NCBI RefSeq assembly: GCF_028993635.1
Contig: NZ_CP118631.1
Span: 124,001 to 188,000 of the forward strand
DNA from: Mucilaginibacter sp. SJ
GTDB taxonomy: Bacteria; Bacteroidota; Bacteroidia; Sphingobacteriales; Sphingobacteriaceae
Length of the DNA: 64,000 nucleotides
Direction: 5' to 3'
Position 1 is the stretch's first letter. Each line of letters begins with the position of its first letter. This document shows, piece after piece, positions 34,910 through 42,816 of the stretch. The notes under the pieces are model-generated. The model was given only the letters and a program-made list of their open reading frames with translations. It ran no database searches and was not told the DNA's origin. Position numbers and translations under genes: made by a program.

Positions 34910-37183
34910 TTACAAATAATCCTTTTCTTCAAAAACTTCCTCCCGGTTTTGTTCAATAGGAAAGGTTATCATTAACGTAACACCCTGGCCGTTTTCAATT
35001 ACAAATTTCCCTTTTAACTGCTTGCCAAGCGCTTTCATCATTTCCATCCCAAGGGAATTAGCCTCACCAAAGTCAAAGTCGGGAGGGAGGCCGCGCCCGG
35101 TGTCAGATACCTTTAAAATTGCGTTTTCATCATCTGATGTTGACAGGCTCACCATGATCTCCCCGCCCTTATGATCAAAAGCATATTTTATAGCATTCGT
35201 GATCGCTTCGTTTAATATTAAACCGATAGGTACTGCAAGGGCCGGATCAAGGTTAAGAGGATTTAACACCTGTTTTATTTTGATCTGCCTGTAACCTGTA
35301 TCGAACGAATCGCTCAGGTAATCGATCAGTTCACCAATATAAGCGGGCATAGATACAAGGGCGGTGGTTGTACTGCTGTATAGTTTCTGATGTAAAAGCG
35401 CTATAGCGTTTACCCGGTGCTGGCTGCCGCGAATTGCTTCAAGTGCGATATCATTTTGTAAATAAGCCGATTGCGTGTTCAAAATGCTCATTACAATTTG
35501 CAGGTTGTTTTTTACCCGGTGATGTACTTCTTTTAACAACCATTCCTTTTGCAGCAGCAGATCTTCCAGCAGAATGTTTTTAGAGGTGATCACCTCGTTG
35601 CTTTTTTGCTTATGCACGTTTTGCCTGAATAATAAAGCCGCTATAACCAGCAATAAAAATATGGCGCCGATTGTAAGGTTTTTAACCAGGTTGGCCTGCT
35701 GTAAATTGGCCTGCTCAAGCTTGCTCTTTTGGTTTAAAAGTGTAATTTGTGCTTCCTTTTGCCGGGTTTCAAATTCAATTTGCAGTTGCTCAATCTGTTT
35801 GCTTTTGGTGGTACTAAATATCGAGTCTTTGATGGCACTGGCTGATATAAGATGATGAATTGCCGACTGATACTGCCGCCGGCTGGTATCCAGGCCAAAC
35901 CAAAGGGTTTCATTGGTGCCAAGGTCATTGGCATTGCCAATCTTCCTCAACAGGTCCTGGTTCATTTTGAGGTATTTTAACGCTTCGGCAAACCTGGCGG
36001 TTGCGGTGTAAAATTTAATGATCAGTTCATAATAGCTGCTCCGGGCATATAAATTGAGGTTAGGATTGTTGGTTTGCTGTATCAGCTTGTCGCAGTAAAG
36101 TTTAGCTTCACTATACTGTTTTAACGCCAGATAAATTTTAAGATAGGTTTGACTTACCTCATCGCCTCCTTCATATAGCTTTCCGGAGGGATGCACAAAT
36201 TTTTGGGTCACCTGTGTTAAAAAAGCTTTGGCTTTTTGCGGCTGACGCATCCGGAGGTAAACATCAACTATATTGCCTGCCAGCAAGTATATGGTTGCAT
36301 TATCTTTCTCTGATTTGGCAATTTCCAAAGCGCGTGAAAAATAATTGATGGCCTTTTGATTATCGCCAAGCTTTACAAAATCATAGCCCAGGTTATTATT
36401 GATCTGGCATATTAACCTTACATTATCCGCATGGCTTGCGGTGGCAATTTTCAGGGCCTTTAGTTCATAGCTGATCGCTGTTTTATAATCGCCCTGGGTA
36501 TAATACAGCCTTCCTAATAACGCGTAAAGCCCCTGGGTTTCTGTGTAATGAGCCTGATCATAATAGGCTAATGCCTTTTTAGTTTCGGCAAAAGCAAGGG
36601 TATAATCATTCATCATCTGGTGCAGATCGGCTAATAACCGGTAACACCGGGCAAGTTCAACCAGTTGGTTTGTACGCTCAAAAGCGCTGACGGCCAGGTT
36701 CAGATAATGAATCCGGGAAACCATGGTTTGCTGCAAAAAATCCTGGCTGTAATATTCAGATAGTTCAAAATAGGCTTTACCAAGCAGCGTCCGGTTATGT
36801 GCCTGCTTAATTTGCTGTGTGGTTTGCTCAAGCAATGCGCGGCCGTTTTTGGATTGGCCGTTCGATTTGTAAAATGCCGAACGGATCAATGCAATACGAA
36901 AGTTGGTTTCGGCCTGTGGAGAGCGGTGATTAAGCTGTTCGGCCTGGTTAATAAAGTGAGAAGCACTATCCAATTGTGCCGGAGAAGGATGGCGCAGATG
37001 AGTGAAAAACTCCGCCAGTTGCAGTACAACGTTGATCCGGTTGGCGGCAGAGCCCGGGAAGCTTTTTTGCGAAAGCAAAGAATCAACATGGCGCCTGGTA
37101 ATTTCCTGCGCGTTTGCTGAAATGGCCAAAAGAAAGCACAGGATAATCAGTTTGCATTTTCGTATCGTATCAGCTCGTTTCAT
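34910..37183 (-). CDS. TPR sensor histidine kinase, HisKA_2 type
   Basis: A 757-residue kinase. The start at 37183 gives a signal peptide (KCKLIILCFLLAISANA). Residues ~30-480 are periplasmic TPR repeats (LLGRLYYTQGDYKTAISYEL, NNLGYDFVKLGDNQKAINYF). After a coiled coil there is a membrane helix (NLTIGAIFLLLVIAALLF), then the HisKA_2 phosphoacceptor (EVHHRVKNNLQIVMSILNTQ) and a HATPase domain with NEAITNAIKYAF (N box) and DTGRGLPPDF (G1). No response regulator is adjacent, so it is an orphan kinase. TPR sensor kinases are abundant in Bacteroidota; the signal is unknown. Confidence 0.92.
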   Translation of the reverse strand: MKRADTIRKCKLIILCFLLAISANAQEITRRHVDSLLSQKSFPGSAANRINVVLQLAEFFTHLRHPSPAQLDSASHFINQAEQLNHRSPQAETNFRIALIRSAFYKSNGQSKNGRALLEQTTQQIKQAHNRTLLGKAYFELSEYYSQDFLQQTMVSRIHYLNLAVSAFERTNQLVELARCYRLLADLHQMMNDYTLAFAETKKALAYYDQAHYTETQGLYALLGRLYYTQGDYKTAISYELKALKIATASHADNVRLICQINNNLGYDFVKLGDNQKAINYFSRALEIAKSEKDNATIYLLAGNIVDVYLRMRQPQKAKAFLTQVTQKFVHPSGKLYEGGDEVSQTYLKIYLALKQYSEAKLYCDKLIQQTNNPNLNLYARSSYYELIIKFYTATARFAEALKYLKMNQDLLRKIGNANDLGTNETLWFGLDTSRRQYQSAIHHLISASAIKDSIFSTTKSKQIEQLQIEFETRQKEAQITLLNQKSKLEQANLQQANLVKNLTIGAIFLLLVIAALLFRQNVHKQKSNEVITSKNILLEDLLLQKEWLLKEVHHRVKNNLQIVMSILNTQSAYLQNDIALEAIRGSQHRVNAIALLHQKLYSSTTTALVSMPAYIGELIDYLSDSFDTGYRQIKIKQVLNPLNLDPALAVPIGLILNEAITNAIKYAFDHKGGEIMVSLSTSDDENAILKVSDTGRGLPPDFDFGEANSLGMEMMKALGKQLKGKFVIENGQGVTLMITFPIEQNREEVFEEKDYL

Positions 37184-37389
37184 CGTTGGTTGGGAGCCTG
37201 TATGCATCAATCTTTTTTTAAATTTAGGTATATTCAAGTACATCTGCTAATTTTAAAGCTGTACTTGTGTGATGTAATTTATTAGTAATCAGCTATTTTT
37301 GAGCTTTGTTAAAACGAATGACGGGGATATCGAAAAAGAAATTGCATTAAAAAACATTAGTACGGCTACATCAGCATTAACAGGGTCTT

Positions 37390-37671
37390 TTAATATATTT
37401 TATCCGGTATAAATATATCCGTATTTGACAGATCGTCATTGATCAGGATGCTGCAGCTCAGTACATTTCTTTTGATTGTTGAGTGATGTCCGGTAATTTG
37501 TACCAAACAGGTGCCGCAGCTCCCCATTCCGCAGCACAGCCCAAAGCCCGGAATTGCCAGGTTATCACATATGAGCGACATTAAACTGTGATATTGCCCG
37601 GGGAACGTATGGATACGTTCGCTGTTGTCCAGGTAATGTAATGTAAACAGGATAGTGTTTTTTTCAGGCAT
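37390..37671 (-). CDS. Small [2Fe-2S] ferredoxin-like protein
   Basis: A 93-residue soluble protein with a plant-type ferredoxin fold. The loop CGMGSCGTC gives the CX4CX2C ligands and the fourth Cys is in VLSCSI about 25 residues later. There is no signal peptide and no fused reductase domain. It sits between two sensor-kinase genes on the same strand, 89 bases downstream of the CHASE3 kinase, with no obvious redox enzyme nearby. It could donate electrons to an enzyme encoded elsewhere or act as a redox sensor partner; neither is shown. Confidence 0.85.
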   Translation of the reverse strand: MPEKNTILFTLHYLDNSERIHTFPGQYHSLMSLICDNLAIPGFGLCCGMGSCGTCLVQITGHHSTIKRNVLSCSILINDDLSNTDIFIPDKIY

Positions 37672-37760
37672 CGTCTGCTTCTTTAAACTTTAACCGGTGC
37701 GATAGGTAAATTAATGAAAAAATCCCCGGTTACCCGTAATACCCGGAATGATGCACGGTT

Positions 37761-40109
37761 TTAAGCCAGTGGTAAACTGAAGTGAAAAACAGATCCTGTA
37801 CCGCTTTCGCTTTCTGCCCAGATCTGTCCCTCGTGCCGGCGAACGATCTCGGCACTCAAATAAAGGCCAATACCGAAACCTGAAATATGACGGGTTTGGT
37901 TGCTTTCAACCCGGTAATAACGGTCAAAGATCCTCGGGAGGTCCTGGGCATTGACCCCCATTCCCTCATCTTTTATGCTAACCCGGGCAAAGCCATTGAC
38001 GGAAGCGCATTTCACTTCGATCTTCCTGCGTTTAGGCGAGTATTTAACGGCGTTGCTAATTAGGTTGGAAATTACCGAGCCGATCTTTTCCCTGTCGGCA
38101 TTAACCTGCACATGATTACTGATATCGATATGAATAATATGAGTGGAAACAGTGAGCCCGTATTCCTCAACAACTTCCCTGATCAGCAGGTCCAGATCAA
38201 ATAATTCTTTATTAATAGCGATTTTACCTGATTCCAGGCGCGATATATTCAGGAACCCGTTGATCATGCTGCTCATCCTCTTCGCCTGGATATCCGCTTT
38301 TTCCATAGCGCCCGCGAGAAAATTATCAGGATTATTTTTTAACTTGAGGTTGGCCACCTGGATCAGCGCCATCAGCGAGGTTAACGGGGTTTTAAGTTCA
38401 TGGCTCACCATGCCTATAAAATCATTTTTCCGCAGCTCGTCTTGCTTCTGCTCCGAAATATCCCTGGCGATCTTGGAAACCCCGGTGATTTTTCCCTGTT
38501 TATCACGTATAGGCGAAATGGTTAGGGATACATCCAGGATACGACCGCCGTTCGCCAGTCTTTTTGTCTCAAAATGTTCCATGCGCTCCCCGTTTTTCAA
38601 GCGGGTTATGATCTGCGGTTCCTCATCCTGCCGATCTTCCGGAACCAGCTTAAGAATAGACTGTCCTATCATTTCGGAGGCCGGGTAACCAAAGATCCTC
38701 TCTGCCGATTTGTTCCAGCTGGTGATCGTCCCCTCCAGCGATTTACCTATTATCGCATCGTCTGATGATTCTACGATGGCGGCCAGTTTGGCACTGCGTT
38801 CCTCTGCCTTTTTCTGATCGGATATGTCAAGCGCGATCACCAGTCCGGCATAAACCATTCCCCGTTCATCAGTTAATGGTACAAAATCTACCTGCAGATC
38901 ATGACCGCCGCTGCTTTTAAGTTCGGTCCGTATCTGCTCACCGTTTAACATCCGCTCATAGTACCCCCTGGTTATGGCATACCGCTCCGGAGAGTTAAGT
39001 TCGGCCATGTGTAAACCTGCATAACTATCCTCGTGGTAACCTAATTTTTGCATCAGGTCACCTTCCATCGTTATCAGGTTATGCTCTCTGTCAATAACAA
39101 GGATCAATGAGCGGGGAATATTGACGGCGATAGAACGGAATAACTGCCCCTTCTTTTGTATTTCGTCCCTGCTTCTTTGTAGTTCCTCATTACTTGCCAG
39201 CATTTCTTCGTTTGATGCCGCAAGTTCTTCGTTAATCGCGGTAAGTTCCTCATTAAGAGCTTGCGTTTCCTCTTCACTTTCTGCAAGGGATTTAGTGCGT
39301 GAAGCTACCAATTCCTCCAGCGATACGTTCATCCGTGAAAGTGCCTGCTGTGCCTCCAAAAGCTCCCCATTGATAGAGAGGAGTTCTTCGTTTGCTGTGC
39401 TGATCTCTTCATTAGCCGCGGTAAGCTCCTCGTTAAAAGCCGCGGTCTCCTGTTCTTTCACCTCCAGTTCCCGTTGCAGGCGTTCTTTTACCTTTACATC
39501 CCGAATTGCACTAATATATGACAGAGAGGCGATCACAACGGCGAGTATGAGCATTACGATTATGGCTGCAGGAGCAACAAAGGTATAACGTTCCAAAACC
39601 GCCCTGCGTTCGTCCAATAGTTTGCTTTCGGTATCTTCTGCATGGTCAACGGCAAGGCGCAATGCATCCATGGCAGATCTTCCTTCTTCCAGATCGGCTG
39701 TGGAAACAACCTGTTGATGTTGTTTTTTTGAAACAAGTTGTTCCAGGATGGCCATTCGCCGGGTTAGTATCGCTTGAATGCTTGCCAGGTTGGCTTGCTG
39801 CGGGGCGTTATCGGCGGTTAAGGCACTTACCTCACTAATCAGGCGCTGTGTTTTGAGATAGGCACCCTTATAAGGGCCTAAGAAGGCGGTCTTGCCGGTA
39901 AGCAGAAAGCCACGCTGCCCTGTTTCTGCATCTTTCATCGATGAAATAGCTTGTTCAAGCTTCTGGATCACCAGCGTGCTGTGGCCAACAGCTTTATTGC
40001 TGTTTAGCAAATTATTAATCGTATTATAGGAAAAGAATCCGACGATCAGCAGGATCAATATCGAAAACCCGTAGCCGAGCTGTAAATTGCGGGTAAAGTT
40101 CAGTCGCAT
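37761..40109 (-). CDS. CHASE3-PAS sensor histidine kinase with long coiled coil
   Basis: A 782-residue membrane kinase. Residues 1-30 and ~180-205 are membrane helices flanking a CHASE3 periplasmic domain (MKDAETGQRGFLLTGK). Residues ~220-326 are a striking coiled coil made of repeated N-E-E-L/S-x-N-E-E units. Two PAS domains follow (first around FRSIAVNIPRSLILVIDRE, second around KLAAIVESSDDAIIGKSLEG with its PAC tail). Then come HisKA (FIGMVSHELKTPLTSLMA) and HATPase (NLISNAVKYSPK, DEGMGVNAQDLPRIF, GFGIGLYLSAEIV). It is divergent from the PAS protein at 40354 across 244 bases. There is no receiver domain and no adjacent response regulator. Confidence 0.93.
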   Translation of the reverse strand: MRLNFTRNLQLGYGFSILILLIVGFFSYNTINNLLNSNKAVGHSTLVIQKLEQAISSMKDAETGQRGFLLTGKTAFLGPYKGAYLKTQRLISEVSALTADNAPQQANLASIQAILTRRMAILEQLVSKKQHQQVVSTADLEEGRSAMDALRLAVDHAEDTESKLLDERRAVLERYTFVAPAAIIVMLILAVVIASLSYISAIRDVKVKERLQRELEVKEQETAAFNEELTAANEEISTANEELLSINGELLEAQQALSRMNVSLEELVASRTKSLAESEEETQALNEELTAINEELAASNEEMLASNEELQRSRDEIQKKGQLFRSIAVNIPRSLILVIDREHNLITMEGDLMQKLGYHEDSYAGLHMAELNSPERYAITRGYYERMLNGEQIRTELKSSGGHDLQVDFVPLTDERGMVYAGLVIALDISDQKKAEERSAKLAAIVESSDDAIIGKSLEGTITSWNKSAERIFGYPASEMIGQSILKLVPEDRQDEEPQIITRLKNGERMEHFETKRLANGGRILDVSLTISPIRDKQGKITGVSKIARDISEQKQDELRKNDFIGMVSHELKTPLTSLMALIQVANLKLKNNPDNFLAGAMEKADIQAKRMSSMINGFLNISRLESGKIAINKELFDLDLLIREVVEEYGLTVSTHIIHIDISNHVQVNADREKIGSVISNLISNAVKYSPKRRKIEVKCASVNGFARVSIKDEGMGVNAQDLPRIFDRYYRVESNQTRHISGFGIGLYLSAEIVRRHEGQIWAESESGTGSVFHFSLPLA

Positions 40110-40353
40110 AGAGATACCGGGTATCAATGATTTTAAGGGATATGCAATAATTTATGTTTTTACGAAAGAAACCAAAGAGATGGTTTGACGTTACCGGTAA
40201 TAAATGCCGAAGGTAACATAGATGTTACAATTATTGTTGGGTCTGCTATTTTATACAACGGTTTAATTTTAACTCAGGAGCTTAATTTTTTTAATTGGTA
40301 ACTTACTAATTAACAATAACGTTTAACAACTTTATTGATTTTACTGACTATAT

Positions 40354-42666
40354 ATGAGAAAAGGGGCGTTTGGAATTGCCTTTGCTTATTTGTTGATTAG
40401 CCTGCTGTGGATCATGTTCAGTGACCGGCTGTTGTTTTATTTCGAAGGAATACTTAGCCCCCACCAATACCTGTGGCTGAGTTTAGGAAAGGGGTGCCTG
40501 TTTGTGATGGTTACAGCAATTGCTCTTTACGTTTTGATCAGGTCAGAAGAACGAAGGTTGAAACAGAGCGAAAAGCAATACCGGAGCATGTATGAATCCA
40601 ATCCAAACCCAATGTGGATTTACGAGCCGGGGACACTCCGTTTCATTTCGGTAAACGATGCCGCAATTGCGGTTTATGGCTACAGTGCGGAGGAGTTCAG
40701 GCAACGGACAATATTGGATATCAGGCCTTTGGAAGACCGGGAGAATGTGATTGCTTCGTCCGATCGGGTAGACAGTAAGCTCAATGATAGCGGTACCTGG
40801 CGTCACATTAAAAAGGACGGGCAACTGATTTATGTAAATATTACCTCGCATAAAATCTGGTTCAATAAAAAGCCCCATATCATGGTTATGGCTCGTGACA
40901 TGACCGAACGGGTAGCATTTGAGCAAGCCCTTGAAAAAGTAAACCAGGAGCTTTTAGAAGAAAAACACAAGCTTAGTGAAACCCAGTTGTTGTCGCGGGT
41001 GGCCGGATGGGAATTCTACCCCCGTGAAAACAAGCTGATATGGTCAGACGAAGTTTATCGCATCGCAGGTTTAAAGCGGGATGGACGCGAAGCTTTCGAT
41101 ATTTATGTACATCACATTTTTCCGGAAGACCGGCCGCTGATGATCAACGCTTTGCATGAGCTCATCAGTACCGGTAAACAACTCGATGTAACGCACCGCA
41201 TCACTGCCCTGGATGGCACAACCCGTTATATCCGGCAGCTTGCCCGCGTTGAAAGCACCGGGGAGCAGGAACTTAAGATAGCAGGTTCGCTACAGGATAT
41301 TACTGAGCTCAAACAATTGGAAATGGAGCGTAATCGGTATCAGTATAGCTTTGAGCATACGCTGAACAGTATTACCGATTGCTTTTTTGAGCTCGACCGC
41401 CAAATGAAGATAACCCGGATAAACGACATCTTTCGGGAGATGGTTAAAACAGACAGAAGCCAGATTATTGGTGCAAGTATTTTTGAGTTTTTTCCTAAAG
41501 CCGAAAATAAGTTTTATCATGTTTACCATAAAGCGCTTGAAGAAAGGGTTATTGTAAGGCACGAAGATTACTCGGTTATCCTGCAGCGCTGGCTCAGGAT
41601 GGCTGCTTATCCTACCGATGAAGGTGTTGCCGTATACTTCGCCGACATTACCGAAGACAGGCTTAAAGACGAACGGTTAAAAGAAGCAGTTGAACGTTAC
41701 GAACTGGTGGCCCAGGCGACGAGGGATGTTGTTTATGACCTTAATATTGTTGAAAACAAACTGATATACAATACAAGCCTTACACATTTGGTGCAAATAT
41801 CGCTCGACGAAATCAGTTATGAACTGGAATGGTGGCGGTCGCTGATCCATCCGGATGATATGGAAGAAGTAGTGAGCAGCCAGGAAAGGATCAGCCGTGC
41901 CGGTTTAACCAATTGGGAATGCGAATACCGGCTTAATTGCGGTAAAGGTGAATATAAATACGTGATGGACCAGGGGTATTTTATATATAACGAACAGAAG
42001 CAACCGATACGACTGATAGGAGCGGTAAGAGATATTGATGCCCTTAAACGCAGCACCCAGGAAAATAAGCGGTTGGCAGGGATCATCAAACAGGTAAATA
42101 ATATGGTGCTTATTACAGATGACCTGCGCAGGGTGCAATGGGTAAATAATGCCTTTGTAGAGCTGACCGGTTACGCCATGGAAGAGGTGGTAAATAAGAT
42201 GCCGGGTGATTTTTTGACAGATCCCGATGACCCGGTGATCCAAACGTTATTAAGGAAACAGCAGGCCAGGGAAGCTTTTGGTATTGATACGATCATTTAT
42301 ACCAAAAACAGGATCCCGGTTTGGGTATCAGCCCAGTTAACCCCGGCATATGATGAAGATAACGCTTTTCAGGGCTACATCATCGTTTGTCAGGATATAA
42401 CTTACCGTAAAGAAAAAGAAGAAGAGGTTAACCGGCAGAACCGTTTACTCCGTGAGGTTGCGTGGATAAGCTCGCATGAGATCAGGCGGCCTGTGGCAAC
42501 TATGCTCGGATTGGTAAACTTGCTGGATATGACCGAAGATGAGAACGAGCGAAGAGAGATCTTTTCAAAACTCCGGGAATGCGCCCGGGAAATGGACAGC
42601 ATGGTACATGAGATCCACCGTCGTATTGAAGCGGAAAAAGTCATGCAAATTGCGCGCGACCTTTAA
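40354..42666 (+). CDS. Multi-PAS membrane protein with DHp segment but no ATPase domain
   Basis: A 770-residue protein. Residues 1-60 hold two membrane helices (GIAFAYLLISLLWIMFSD and a second). Five PAS domains follow, beginning near QYRSMYESNPNPMWIYE, LLSRVAGWEFYPRENKL, YSFEHTLNSITDCFFELD, RYELVAQATRDVVYDLN and RLAGIIKQVNNMVLITDD. The last ~70 residues form a HisKA-like helical hairpin with SSHEIRRPVATMLGLVNLL, so the His is present, but the protein ends there at ARDL with no N, G1 or G2 box. It either phosphorylates nothing itself, being a phosphotransfer or dimerising partner, or is a natural truncation. A terminator follows directly, so the stop looks genuine. It is divergent from the CHASE3 kinase. 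Confidence 0.9.
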   Translation: MRKGAFGIAFAYLLISLLWIMFSDRLLFYFEGILSPHQYLWLSLGKGCLFVMVTAIALYVLIRSEERRLKQSEKQYRSMYESNPNPMWIYEPGTLRFISVNDAAIAVYGYSAEEFRQRTILDIRPLEDRENVIASSDRVDSKLNDSGTWRHIKKDGQLIYVNITSHKIWFNKKPHIMVMARDMTERVAFEQALEKVNQELLEEKHKLSETQLLSRVAGWEFYPRENKLIWSDEVYRIAGLKRDGREAFDIYVHHIFPEDRPLMINALHELISTGKQLDVTHRITALDGTTRYIRQLARVESTGEQELKIAGSLQDITELKQLEMERNRYQYSFEHTLNSITDCFFELDRQMKITRINDIFREMVKTDRSQIIGASIFEFFPKAENKFYHVYHKALEERVIVRHEDYSVILQRWLRMAAYPTDEGVAVYFADITEDRLKDERLKEAVERYELVAQATRDVVYDLNIVENKLIYNTSLTHLVQISLDEISYELEWWRSLIHPDDMEEVVSSQERISRAGLTNWECEYRLNCGKGEYKYVMDQGYFIYNEQKQPIRLIGAVRDIDALKRSTQENKRLAGIIKQVNNMVLITDDLRRVQWVNNAFVELTGYAMEEVVNKMPGDFLTDPDDPVIQTLLRKQQAREAFGIDTIIYTKNRIPVWVSAQLTPAYDEDNAFQGYIIVCQDITYRKEKEEEVNRQNRLLREVAWISSHEIRRPVATMLGLVNLLDMTEDENERREIFSKLRECAREMDSMVHEIHRRIEAEKVMQIARDL

Positions 42667-42738
42667 ACCGCTAATTTAATGGTTAGCATAATTACTTAGT
42701 AAAAACTTAACATTTCGGCATTTATCGCTTTAGCGAAA

Positions 42739-42775
42739 ACCTGCCTGAATAAAATTAACGGCAGGTCTTTTTTTA
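42739..42775 (+). terminator. Terminator of the PAS/DHp gene
   Basis: Stem ACCTGCC / GGCAGGT (42739-42745 and 42760-42766) followed by CTTTTTTT. It lies 72 bases after the stop codon. Confidence 0.75.
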
Positions 42776-42793
42776 GTATTAGCCCAATATACC

Positions 42794-42816
42794 GTAGCCG
42801 GAATTGTTCCGGCTAC
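42794..42816 (-). terminator. Hairpin overlapping the stop of the FtsX-type permease
   Basis: GTAGCCGGAA / TTCCGGCTAC with a TTG loop. The permease TAG stop (42813-42815) lies in the stem. There is no T tract on the minus strand, so it may block exonucleases rather than terminate. Confidence 0.5.

Noticed and set aside
38143..39588. Long Ser/Leu-rich frames on the plus strand opposite the CHASE3 kinase
   Set aside because: They reflect the repeated coiled-coil codons read in reverse.
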